Source of the DNA: Malus domestica
Lineage: Eukaryota; Streptophyta; Magnoliopsida; Rosales; Rosaceae
DNA length: 64,000 nt
NCBI RefSeq assembly: GCF_042453785.1
Contig: NC_091667.1
Coordinates: forward strand, 31,984,001 to 32,048,000
Reading direction: 5' to 3'
The position numbers and the translations under genes are program-made. The notes beneath the pieces are model-generated. The model was given only the letters and a program-made list of their open reading frames with translations. It had not been told where the DNA came from and did not search any database. Positions 11,638 to 22,850 of this stretch are shown piece after piece. The first letter of the stretch is position 1; the number at the start of each line of letters is the position of its first letter.

Positions 11638-13980
11638 TGACACACCCCGTCCCGAAGGAGGGCATGCTGGCCGTCACGTGAGAGTGACGTAACCATTTAC
11701 ACAGTACGGAAGCTTTAAGATACAATTTATAAGTTGATACACCCGAAGGTGAGTCCTAATTTTGTCCAATCTGTCAGAACACCGTCAAATTCCTCGTAGT
11801 CACCACACCTTTGTGATTCCTGAACCTGGAGGGGCGCAAAACCAAAATTGAGTGGGTCAGTAAAACAATTCTTTTCAAATCCAACTTTTCTCAAAACATT
11901 GTAACCCCTCTCCGTAAAACCTGTATACTTTCCCAGAAATATAAAATATAAATATACATATATATATTCTCAATACTTCAAGTCATTAACTCAACATTTT
12001 CATCATAATTATGCCATGCCACATCATCTCAACATTTCTCATATTAATTATGCCATGCCACATCATCTCAACAGTAATAAGGTATGAATGCATCAACATA
12101 AATCATATCAGGTGCAATAAAGTAATCAACCGGAGGCCCTCTATTAGCCCGGTTGAACCTAGAGCTCAAAATCTATCACTCTCACACTCTGCCGGAGTCA
12201 CTCCGCGTGACCTGTACGGCCTTCTGCACACAAGTTACGCTCTAGTGCTTTCTCATCAATCATCTGTGCACATAATCTAAGGTCACCCACCAGTCGGAAT
12301 CTCACTAACACTCTCGCGACTGGCCTGTCGTACCCACTCCGCGTGGACTGTACGACTAGCATCTACTTGGATCCAAGACGAGCGTGCGATGCGGTGAATA
12401 CTATAAGCACTAAACTATGGTGCAGGATTTGAGCTCAATATACATCAACATCATCATAACAGAAATAAATACTCACCTGTGCGTCCACCGCACCATTTCA
12501 TACATATGCATCATAAATCAATTCTTACCTGTGCGTCCACCGCATCAATTCATACATATGCATCATATATTAATTCTTATCTGTGCGTCCACCGCACCAA
12601 TTCATACATATGCATCATATATTAATTCATGCATGGCATTTCAACTCACATTTCTATATACTTTTCATATCAATTCTATGCATGGTATTTCACTTCCCGT
12701 TTTTCCACATAACTCATATGCATTTCATTTTAAACATATTTTCATTTCAATTCAATTTCTGGGAAACGTCAAGTATATATATATATACGGAAAACAAAAC
12801 TGCCCACTCACAGAATACATCGACGTGTCGAAGGTCCCTGAGCCTCCCTTAGCCATGCCCAACGTCCGTATAATCCTCGCCTATACGAGAAGTAACCAAA
12901 TTAACATTATTTAACGCATAATCCCACTCTTAGCTAATAACTCCTCATATATTGCTCAAATTGGGTATATGAATATACCACGGTGATCTACTCGACGTCA
13001 CGGACGTCGACATATTTTTAGATTAATTTTTTACTGTAGCACGCGCCCCCACGCGCCAAGGAAGGCACGGGTCCACGCGCCCCCACGCGCACCTTCTTCT
13101 TCCTTGGGTCGCCGGACTGGTTTTTCCGGCGGCCGTTTTTCAAATTGCCATAACTTTGTCATTTCTCAACGAAATCAAGTGATTCAAAAACGAAAGTTGT
13201 AGCCCTTGAAGAGACAAAGAGAATGATACCTTGCACAACACCTAGTTCGCCGTGTTTTGGCCGGAAACTGCCTCGAAAGCCTCAGAGGTCGCCGGAAACT
13301 GGGTATTTTTCAAATGAGTATAACTTCTTCAATACTCAACGAAATTGAGTGAAACAAAAAGGAAAGTTGTAGTACTTGATGAGAAGAAGATATTGATACC
13401 TACCTCGACTCCTAACTCGCCGGGGATTCGCCGGAAAATGCCTCGAAAGTTCCGGCCAAACTTTGAACTTGTCGATCTCCGTGTTCTTACGTCCAAAAAC
13501 TTCCAACGAAGCACTCCGAGCTTCCTTGGGACTTCCTTAAGCTCACTGTGAGCTTAGTTTGGCCTAAAACACAACCAATTCAAAGCTCATGAACAGTACA
13601 CTTTCACGGGGAGTTTAGAATCTAGGTTTTCCGAAGTAAAACTTACCTGAAATTGGTGTCTACGTGATCGTGGAGGTTCCAGGAGTTCGATGGTGGTCTT
13701 AAATGGAACGTTGGTACAAGATTGTGGTGGTTCTTGGTGGTTGCCGTGAGTTCGAGAGTAAGAGAGAGAGTCTGAAATGATAGAATAAGAGAGAGAGAGA
13801 GAGTGACTAAGGAGATGAGAGAGAGACAACAAAACGGGTTTTGGGGAAGGATTTCAGGGTATAAGGCCCTACCTTAACCCATATAATATTAACACATACA
13901 ATTACACACCTTAATCCCGTTTAAGGGTATTTCTGTAATTTCACGTCCTCGGAATTAAAATTCCGGGACGGGCTGTGACA
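11638..13980 (-). repeat. 5' LTR of element D
   Basis: About 2343 bp, matching 4995-7335 apart from about ten substitutions and a 2-bp difference in a GA run. It carries the same three 56-bp tandem units. The interior side abuts the Met-tRNA primer-binding site. Short open frames repeated in both LTRs are not considered genes. Confidence 0.92.
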
Positions 13981-14345
13981 TTTTATTTCTACCCATAATT
14001 TATTTAATAATGTACCCATTTTTCTTTACAAGTGTACCACTTTCTTATATGCAAAATGTATCCTTTTTTTTTTGGTAAGTACCATGTTTATGTAAAATGT
14101 ACCCATTTTTTTAATATAAAATCTATTTTTTTAAAATCTAAAATGTACCATTAATTTTTTTTATGTAAAACGTACCCATTATTTTTTTAATATAAAATGT
14201 ACCCATTTTTTGTTATATAAAACGTTTCCCTATTTTGTATTAAATGTATCAATTTGGTATGTAAAATGTACCCACATTTTAATATGGAAAATGTAGCCAA
14301 ATTATATTATATACATGTACTCATATTTTATAACCATAAGCAATT
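13981..14345. repeat. AT-rich degenerate tandem repeat, right part
   Basis: Continuation of the block at 4640-4994, with about ten loose copies of AAAATGTACCCATTTTTT. Nothing coding is visible. Confidence 0.5.
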
Positions 14346-15640
14346 TTGAATAATTGGTGTAAATGAAACAAAAAAACAGTTGAGTATTTATTAGTATATT
14401 ATTGCATCTCTTTTATTATTATGTCATTTACGTGGCAGGAGAGGGACTTCAATAAAAAAAAAAATCTAAAATGCATAAGGTTTGAGTCTATAATAGTTAG
14501 AAACTAGAGACCGCAACTAAACTATCCCTATTTGTTTTCTCAATCCTAAAAGAAAGTTTCAAATTTGACTCACTCATTTTTCACATACTTCATGTTAAAT
14601 CTTCTTTTACATAATAGCGTTTGTTGTAGCGCGTAAAATATTCTCCTTAACATTTTGTTGTAGCTATTTGGGTTATAACACCGATTGTTTTTTATCGATC
14701 TATTGATACTTTTCTTCTCGAAATTGAAAAATAATTCAAGTTCGGACCAACAATGTTTTTTGTATATTTAGATTTGTATCGGATCTCTCTTACATAATAG
14801 TGTTTGTTGTAGGAAGTGAAATATTTCTTCCCGTTAAGAACAAAAAAAGGTTACTACTTAGTCCAATGGCTAAAGCTCTACCAGGTTGTTGCAGACTGAA
14901 CTCTTCTATAGGCTCAGAGTTGTTTTGAGGTAGGATGGCTCAAAGTTGCTCGTAATTAACATCAAGGTTCTCCTTTTAGGATCAAGCTACAACAAGCCAA
15001 GCTCGCGACTTTAATAGAAACAAACGGTAAGCTCTTTGCCCTATTTGCTTGCAATTTTATGCCTTATCAAAAAAAGTTGCCAAACACATCCATAACCTTA
15101 GACTCTTGAGATATACCCCTTGTTCAAAAAGGATTACATTTTGTTTCCTCTTGTTTTTTTATTTGTTCATACTATGTCTTCTCTTGTTAAAAAATAATGT
15201 TAATACTGAATACATATTCAAAATGGTAAGTTAGATTGTTCAAATCGAGATCTTGCAAAACAACCACCACGCAACACCTGGATCTACAAGAATGGCTATG
15301 TAGGTAAGAGGATCAGTGTTATGGTCACTTTGAGTTCTGCTTGAAATTTGTGTATATGTTCACGTACAAGTTGTTATTCGCCTATAAACCGGGTTCTGGA
15401 TTCTTCCCTCAAACTGTGGCATTAGTATTGTAAAGCTAGTCTAAAGTAGATTTAGGAACAAGGTGGTGGGTGGGGTAAGAAGGTAGATGAGTTGTATAGG
15501 GAAGGAAGTGCAGATGACTTGATCCTCTTTTTTGGAGCTTCTATGGATCAAGAACAATGAAAAACAAACAACTATAAAATCATTTTAAGAGATCATGTTG
15601 CAAGTCTGTTGTCTCCAAATTTTATGTCCCCTCCGTGTCT
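14346..15640. other. Intergenic DNA with flank duplicated from the GRP region
   Basis: Positions 14548-14755 match 3780-3935 (AAAAGAAAGTTTCA..TTTGACT, then GTTGTAGCTATTTGGGTTAT). This is the second copy of the DNA downstream of the GRP gene. I recognise no gene in the rest; the ORF at 15049-15234 looks random. Confidence 0.55.
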
Positions 15641-15643
15641 CTT

Positions 15644-15830
15644 CTCTAGAGGAGAGATCTACCAAGGCCACCGGATCAAGTGATTCGGGCATTTGAAATT
15701 TCATCCAACGGCCAAAGATTATTATAGCTTTTAAGGGGTCAAAACAGGTGAGCCGTTGGATGAAATTTCAAAAGTTAGGATCACTTGATCCGGTGACCTT
15801 GATGGAAGAGATTCTCTCTAGATCTCTTCT
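15644..15830. repeat. Foldback MITE
   Basis: Two arms of about 70 bp face each other around a 45-bp loop. The left arm has CCACCGGATCAAGTGATTC and TTGAAATTTCATCCAACGGC. The right arm is the complement (GCCGTTGGATGAAATTTCAA and GGATCACTTGATCCGGTGA). No open frame. Confidence 0.7.
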
Positions 15831-16367
15831 CTCTTCTCTAAATGTTTGACACAAATAATAAAGTTAATAATGTTGACCCTTTGGTAAGTTGAAAGACATA
15901 TGTCAAGCAATTAGAGAAGAGACATAAAAAAGATACAAAGTTTGAGACATGTGACCCCCACATTTAGTTAGTACTCATACAAGTTAACAATAGCATAAAT
16001 AATAATAAAAAATTAAAAACAAAAGTTAACAATAACATAAATAATAAAAATAAATTAAAAACAAAATAATTATCAAACGTTTTCTAAAATTTATAAATCG
16101 AATCAAAATTAGTCGAAAAGTACAAGGAAATATGTGGCAAAGGGAGCTCGAGCACATAGCTTGAATTGGGTTCTAAGTAAGAAAAGCTTTTGACTTGTTG
16201 CTTCTACTGACACCATATAGGCCTTTCAACTATACACACCCAAGAACTCCAATGGGGCTCTGATCCCATACGCCCCAAACCTTCAAAAAACCTATATGTT
16301 GGATTAAACCAAATACAGAAGAAATCCACATACATTCACCCCAAACGTTTCAGACACCAAAAAGTGC

Positions 16368-18227
16368 TTAAACAGCAAGCTGCTTTTGATGGGTGGATTC
16401 ATCTTCATCAAAGGAGCAGTGAAGCTTTAAACGTCTTGCCAAATCCACAGGAGAATCTGCAAATTGTAGAGGAGATTGCAGCAGCATTTCTCTCTGAAGG
16501 TAAGAGCAGTAGGTGTAATATGTCGCCGGCGTCACGTTCATTTGGAACCCTAATCCGAACAAGAAGTCCACCTCAAGAAGGTTCATCTCTTGTGTGCTGA
16601 TCCCTCCAACTCTGGCATAAAATGCATTGTTGTAGTAACTGCAAGAAACAGATGTAGATAAAAAAAATATTAATTACACTTTCTAACCAAATATTTTCAA
16701 TAATTGCAGTAATAAATTAAATTAAAAACCATAAATTAGAGATGCTAATCTTTGCTGTTCTATTGGACCACTATATGAGTTTATATAGGACCAAAGATTA
16801 GCTTATAATTTAAGGCAACATATATATATATGACTGATGAGAAGCAAAGACAAGTGGATTTTGTTAACTTTTGGCAATCCATACAAACATCCACATGGCT
16901 TTTGATTGAGCTGTCAGTAGCATCAATAATGATGCCAGCTGTCGTTTAATCTAGTAAACTTTGCGATGAGAAAACATGCAATCCTTCGTATATTACTAAT
17001 TCACGTGTAATTCTATGAGCAAACGACTACGTAACCGAAAAATTAGAGACTTTTAAGGGCATAGACAGCAACCCAGATCTTTCGGTAGGCTGTCTAGTAA
17101 AAGAGTGGAGGCATTCACATGGCTACTGCTATCCTCCTTTTCGGCGGTGGTTGCTTCCAAACGGGGACGTCATTACCCATAACAACAACAATTAAGCCGT
17201 ATCTCATTAAATGAAGTCGGCTGTATCAATTTTGGAACGTCACTGCGCCCACAAAAGTTTTGCGCAAGTCTAATATGAACTGTCTCATTTTCCTAAATTA
17301 TGTCACAGAATTAAGAAGAAGAAGAAGAAGAAAAGAATGCAGGACTGTGATCACAAACGTTGAACGTGAAACATTACCTAATTTCCACCAAAAAACACTT
17401 TAATTTTCTACTTAAAATATTGAAATGTAATTTCCTAAAGAACCATATCCAGAAGAAAAAAAATTATTTAAAAACAGAGAGATCGTAAGAGTATTAATTC
17501 ACCAAATTTTGGGTAAAAAAAAAGCTTGAATCTTGAAACACCCATATAACAAAACCCAGTTCAAGAATTAAAGAATTAGTTTTACCCACAAAGAAAAAAG
17601 AATCAAAACTTGATTAATTTGAGCTAGTTTAATTAACCCATTTAATTAAGTAAACAGAACCCAGTTCAACAAATAAACAAATTAGCATTCCCACACAGAG
17701 GAAGAATCAGACGTTGATTAACTTGAGCTAGTTCAGTTAAACCATTTGATTAACTAAACAAAATCCAGATTAAATCCAACCCAAAAGATGAAATCTTTGA
17801 AAGAATCAGAGTAATAGAAAACAACCCAATTCAAGAAATCGAAAAGGAAAAAAAAAAAACAAGAGAAAGTTTACATGTCGTCCATGAACTTTGCAGAGAC
17901 CAAGACGCTGGTGATGAGCAAGCGATGGACATTGAAGGAATCGATGGGCAGCAATGGCTGCATCTGAGTGAACCGGTCGAGGTAGACGTAGGCGACGATG
18001 AAGCAAGATGGGCTGCAATCGGCGTAATTGAAGATCCTCTGGAGGTAGCTGTGGATTGAGATGGTGGGCGTGGTCAGGGAGTGGAAGACCGACAGCTTCT
18101 GGGTCCGGTGGAACCGCCGGTTCAGGTCGTTGGACTTGGAAACCCGCTCGAGGACGGAGGACATGAAGGCTATCATTCTTGGCATGGATTCTGGGCTCGT
18201 CGTCGTCGCCTCGAGCTGATCAGCCAT
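16368..18227 (-). CDS. U/P-type cyclin (CYCU4/CYCP4-like)
   Basis: Two exons, 18227-17875 and 16638-16368, give 207 residues, the usual size for this small plant cyclin class. The donor after ...AKFMDD is GTAAAC; the acceptor is TTGCAG; the split codon is Ile. The product reads ...SVFHSLTTPTISIHSYLQRIFNYADCSPSCFIVAYVYLDRF...HRLLITSVLVSAKFMDDI|YYNNAFYARVGGISTQEMNLLEVDFLFGLGF. This is the cyclin-box signature of PHO80-like U/P cyclins (about residues 30-145). Family members bind CDKA-type kinases and are linked to phosphate and sugar status and cell proliferation; the specific role here is inference. The 1.24-kb intron holds a LINE tail. A possible TATA (GTATATAA, minus) lies only 41-50 bp before the ATG. 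Confidence 0.9.
17185..17235 (-). mobile_element. RTE-type LINE 3' tail fragment in the cyclin intron
   Basis: On the minus strand the sequence reads ATACAGCCGACTTCATTTAA, then GATACGGCTTAATTGTTGTTG. This resembles the conserved 3' end of plant RTE LINEs (GCCGACCCCACTTAGTGGGA..AAGGCTTTG followed by TTG repeats). Only the very end is present; there is no coding part. Confidence 0.5.
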
Positions 18228-18479
18228 TGCTGTGTTTAATTTGCTCTGTTTTTTTCTGTTAGTTGCAGGTTATATACAGGCTTTTCCTTTTCTTTTTTTT
18301 TTTGTTATTATTTTGTTTTATGTTTTGCTGTGTTACTTGTATGAAGGGTTACATTTTCCTATTTAACTTTGGTTTAGAGAAAGATTCAACGACTAGTAAT
18401 TCCATTAGGAAAAATAAAACCGAATCCTTAGGGAAAAAGGAAAATATGAAATTTAAATAAAATTTAAATAGAAGGAAAA

Positions 18480-19090
18480 TAATCAAATTACAAGTATGTA
18501 ATAACATTTACGTCTTCGGAGAACATAAACATTTTTTTTCAATAATAAAGGGATTAAGTGGTGACTTCGCTACAATAGTTCACTCTTTTGGGGGTCCAAA
18601 ATATTTACTAAGGCATTTTAATTTTCTCCTATTCATCATCTTGTGATTCACCAGCGCAAAGAATCAAATACAGAACATGTTGTGTGTAATACGGGCTTGA
18701 ACTTCATCCCCAACCGAGCTACGGCACGATGGTTAAAGAACATAAACATCCTTTAAGATTACATTAAGGTCGCAACATTTTTTTCACAATTCCACTACCT
18801 TTGACAGATTAGATTGAAGTGTAATACTAAATGTTGTTAATCATTTTGACTTCAAATTTAACTCAATTCTCTCCGATTCCTAAAAAAAAAAAAAACTTGT
18901 CGTATATGACTATGGAGTCAAGTACAAAGTGATTCTGCATTTTACTTTAATAGTCATGTATGACACTGAATTTGACTCCAAATTTTATATTTGGCTCTTA
19001 TCTGATGTGAATTTGAGATGATATAACATTTAAAGTCAAATTTGACTCAAAAAATAACTTTATAACTTGAACTATTATATTGAAGATAGT
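18480..19090. other. AT-rich intergenic DNA
   Basis: No gene, RNA or clear repeat is recognised between the cyclin promoter and the MITE at 19095. Confidence 0.4.
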
Positions 19091-19094
19091 CTTA

Positions 19095-19332
19095 AGATTC
19101 GTTTGAAAGTACTTTTAAAATTATTGAAATTGCTTTTGGTGAAATTGCTTTTGGGTTTCAAAAGTATTCTAAGTGTTTTTTTGAAAGAAGCACACACTAG
19201 ATAAGTGCTTCTTGCAAGAAGCACTTAAAAGTACTTTTTCATGAACCGCTTGAATTTTTGCAAATGATTGATTTCAAAAATATTTCCATCAAAAACTCTT
19301 ATAGTCATCTTAAAAACATTTCCAAACGGGCT
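19095..19332. repeat. MITE (copy 1 of a family also at 26160)
   Basis: The ends are inverted: ATTCGTTTGAAAGTACTTTT on the left, and the complement of CATCTTAAAAACATTTCCAA on the right. The interior carries AGTGCTTCTTGCAAGAAGCA, itself a hairpin, shared with the second copy. About 238 bp and non-coding. It resembles hAT-type MITEs, but no clean duplication was seen. Confidence 0.6.
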
Positions 19333-19896
19333 ATTAATTAAAAGTCTGCATGCCCTTACCGGGTTAAGAAAAATACAAGCTTGAATCAAATTGTCTAAAA
19401 TCATTGGTTCAATTTGCATTCAAGCTGGCAATACTCATTTAAAAAGCAGTGCAATCCCCATTACTTGATGCTTTGGATATGGAAGTCACACATTGGAGAT
19501 TTGAGTTGAAATTGGTTCTAAAAATAAAATTTTAATCAAATTTTAGAGAAAATGAAACTGATGACAAAATAATTTATGTACCTAATTGAATCTTTTGTAA
19601 GTTTAAGATTTGGTGGAAAATTTTTCAATGTGCTCGGAAGATAGAGAAGAATGCCAAACTAAAAAATCTCTTGTTGGGTGGGTGAAAACAAAAAACAGTA
19701 ATCCCCTTATTTCTGAACCAAATCCAAGAAGTAAAGGTGAAGACATTGGCCAAACTTCCTATGAAATTCCAGCTGCAATAATTTCTGAATAGGTCTTCTT
19801 TTCCACTCTTGGTAATTGGTATGAACTTTTAATCATCACCCACATTGCCACCTTTCCTTACCAAACAAACAATACACACACACACACACACGGAGA

Positions 19897-20273
19897 GGGA
19901 TTATATGGCACCACTCTTTCTACACAACCCTTTACACATTTTTATAGGACACACTCGGTAATGTATGTAATAATTCGAACCGTTTATGTTTTAGAACATC
20001 ATTCATAGATCATTCTTGCAAAAAATTAGACATATTCAGAACCATTAAAACATTCATTTATAGTGAAGAAAATGAACGAATATGGTTCTACACCCTAACC
20101 CCTTAATCCAACAATCATATGATTTCAGATTTTGGTGATTGTTGGTAGACATGATCTATGAATGATGTTATAAAAGATAGACGGTTCGGATCGTCGAAAT
20201 ACATTACAAAGTGAGCCTCACAAAAACGTGTGTCAACAATTATGTAAACAAAATAGTGTTATGAATCCATCCT
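19897..20273. repeat. Long foldback element, about 377 bp
   Basis: Two imperfect arms of about 150 bp face each other. Matching blocks include GGTAATGTATGTAATAATTCG and ACATCATTCATAGATCAT on the left with GATCTATGAATGATGTTATA and ACATTACAAAGTGAGCC on the right. An AC microsatellite (19872-19890) precedes it. Non-coding. Confidence 0.6.
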
Positions 20274-20279
20274 ATATAT

Positions 20280-20868
20280 ATATACAAAATTAATCTTGAT
20301 CCCCATAACCTAAAGTGCGATTGCATGCAATTAAATCCTAGCTAACTTGTATCTGCTGGCTTTTTCTTGCTTGACAGCTTTGTATTGAAACAGCTACATA
20401 TTTTCTTGGTTGGCAACTTTGTTTCTTGCATTGGCCCTTGGCATTGCACAAAAGTTTCTATGGCCTCTGTGGTGGCAGTATATATCATGGCATATATATA
20501 TAGTTTGGATAATTGAAATATAATACCAAATAAATTTTAAAATAGTCCTGTTGCAAAATTGAGAGTCGCTTGGAGTTACATGTATATATTTAACCTAACA
20601 AAAAAATAGTCCTAATAGTGTTCACAATCATTAAGCTGATTAAAGGAGGACTGAAATGTTGGTTTTGTTGATTAGGGTTAATTAATAGGGCTAATAACAA
20701 GTAATAATTAACCAGCAAACTACTAATCACTGCAGTTAATTAATCAACTTGTTGCTTTCTTTGTAGACCCAGTCCAACTATATGCATACCCCACGATGGA
20801 CCACGATTTGATGGTTATGCGATCTGAAATATTAATTTGTTCTATATGTTGTCATTTATTTTATATAT

Positions 20869-20900
<32 letters not shown>

Positions 20901-22100
20901 TTTTTCTGATGTTTTGGCTCTTGTGTGTGTTGATTAAGGGTGCACACTTAGGTTTTGATTCTAAAATATAAGTGAATTTCACCTAATAGTTATAAACTTA
21001 TATTTACAAGTAGTGGAGGTTGCTAGTCACAATCGTATTAAGTAAATTCCTGACAAGAGTATCATGCAGTTCATAGTTATGAATGTCTTGTCAATACTTA
21101 TGATTTTCATAGAACTTAATGATCTTTGAGATGTATCTCTATTATGCAGTTCATGTAGGGAACTTGATAAGAATAATTTGGTTGCGTCGCTGAGTCCAAT
21201 TCAATGAATTTAGGAAAATCTGAAAGTTAATTTGTGCTTCTCACGATTAATTTGGGGCATTTCATTCATGGTTTATAGGAAGAATAATTGGAAATCGATT
21301 TGTATGCATATGTGTCATGTGTGGAGAAGGACCCTCTAGCTAGCCATTCACCCATTAAATCACCAATTTCGTCCAAAGTTATTTAGAGTCTTAAATCTGT
21401 TTAGTTTTAGTCTTAAATTTGTCAAAAACCAACTCTCCCTTTATATTTCGTGTTTTTAGTTAGAATATGTCCAAAACTGGTTTCTTTACATTGTTTTGAG
21501 TCTTTTTAGTTCAATTTTCGTCCAAATTACCCTCCAGTTCTTGTTTTGAGTCAATTTAACTTAGTTTTGTGTTATTTGAGTCAGTTGAGCTTGTTTTGAG
21601 TTGTTTGAGTTTAGTTTTCAGTTTTTGGGTTTAATTTGTGTTGATTAGCATCCTTAACTAAAAATAAAAAATTAGAATGTTCAGGAGAGAGACTTCCATG
21701 TGGAAGGGATCCATCTATGACTTTATACTAATAATTCGAAACGCTACAGTGATGGATAACTTGCTTTAGATAAATCATTTCTCGATTGATTAAGAGGGGT
21801 ATCACATGCCTATTACTTCTTTTCCTAACTTCTAATTTTCTCTCGATTCAGGACTTTCTCAGTTCCCACTAGGTGTACGTGTACTTGTATATTACCAATT
21901 ATATACAAAAGGGAATGAACATGAAGCATGAATTGCTGTGTTGGGCTCGTAAATGACGGAAAAAGGCAAAGGACAGATATACATGGTATGGTACGCAAGG
22001 CAGGCATATGTCCCCTTCAGTCTTCACATCCCATGTGTTGGTTCTGTACTCTCATGTGTGATCCAGAGGACCAGAACCAACCACCGAATCCAAATACAAA
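20280..22100. other. AT-rich intergenic DNA
   Basis: It holds a TA microsatellite followed by a T run (about 20870-20905) and a low-complexity stretch of TTGAGTT-type words (21400-21640). No gene is recognised; the small ORFs at 21825-22110 have no family resemblance. Confidence 0.4.
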
Positions 22101-22105
22101 ACCCA

Positions 22106-22290
22106 CATGATTTAGTATCTCTCTATTCTACCACTAATTCTTACGTGTTTCTCTTTACCTGTAAATAAAAAGTCTTAAGTTCGATTCTCATCAAAAATGA
22201 ATTTGAACCACATTATTACTAACTCATTGTGAGATTTAGCCTACTCACTCACATCCTTAGTATAAATAATATCGTTTATTTAAAAAAAAA
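22106..22290 (+). mobile_element. tRNA-derived SINE remnant (copy 1)
   Basis: It contains a Pol III B-box-like AGTTCGATTCTCATC and then AATTTGAACCACATTATTAC, the same block found at 47226-47405. It ends in an A-rich tail. The A-box region is decayed. Length is about 185 bp. Confidence 0.55.
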
Positions 22291-22360
22291 TTACCTACTC
22301 AATACACATATAATTGAGATATAACATCTGATTTTTTTTAATGTACAAGGAACACGTAGT

Positions 22361-22583
22361 TGTAACATCCCACATCGTCCAGGGGAGTGATCCTTACCTA
22401 GCACGAGGCCTTTTGGGAGCTCACTGGCTTCGGGTTCCGTAGGAACTTCGAAGTTAAGCGAGAAGGTGATCAGAGCACTCCCATGATGGGTGACCCACTG
22501 GGAAGTTGCTCGTGAGTTCCCAGAAACAAAACCGTGAGGGCGTGGTCGGGGTCCAAAGCAGACAATATCGTGCTACGGTGACT
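22361..22583 (+). mobile_element. Cassandra-type TRIM LTR fragment carrying a 5S-rRNA-like region
   Basis: It starts TGTAACATCCCACATCG, the usual start of Cassandra LTRs. Inside, 22428-22520 resembles plant 5S rRNA: a box-A-like AAGTTAAGCG at 22451-22460 and box-C-like GATGGGTGACCC at 22485-22496, then CTGGGAAGT..CTCGTG. It continues GTGAGGGCGTGGTCGGGG and ends early in CTACGGTG, so the expected LTR end is missing. No second LTR is nearby. It is a broken remnant about 270 bp beyond the MsrA stop. Confidence 0.75.
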
Positions 22584-22850
22584 ATGCTTCTAAATATCGA
22601 ATTCACAGAAACCTTAACAAAAAAAAGTGAAGACAGCGGCTCATCACTTCCAAGTTATCCAATAGCAGATGCTGCAACAGACGCAAAAGTACAAATTATT
22701 CTTGATCCAGGTTCACGACATGGATACGATCATACCATACTTCACTCGACAAAGTACGCAGAAGCTAGTTAAATGTCAAACATATGGCAAAAGCACCAAT
22801 CTATGAACTATAACGGGTACGGTTTGCCTTTAGAGACATTACCAAATAGA

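Larger units (their letters stand above)
4995..13980 (-). mobile_element. Element D: Ty3/Gypsy LTR retrotransposon fossil, 8986 bp
   Basis: The element is bounded by 2.34-kb LTRs and a 5-bp target duplication TTTTA (4990-4994 and 13981-13985). It lies on the minus strand. Its primer-binding site TGGTATCAGAGC (initiator Met-tRNA type) is at 11635-11624 next to the 5' LTR, and a purine tract (AGGAGGGGAGAT) is at about 7336-7347 next to the 3' LTR. The interior keeps recognisable reverse transcriptase and RNase H pieces in Gypsy order, with GGGGACGAAATTC before the purine tract, as in chromovirus-type elements. The body is heavily broken, with well over ten interruptions. The LTRs differ at only about ten sites, giving roughly 0.15-0.2 My at 1.3e-8 per site per year. 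Confidence 0.92.

Noticed and set aside
22428-22520. A genuine 5S rRNA gene
   Set aside because: Too diverged at the 5' end and embedded in TGTAACATCCCACATCG-type LTR sequence; better explained as a Cassandra-type fragment.
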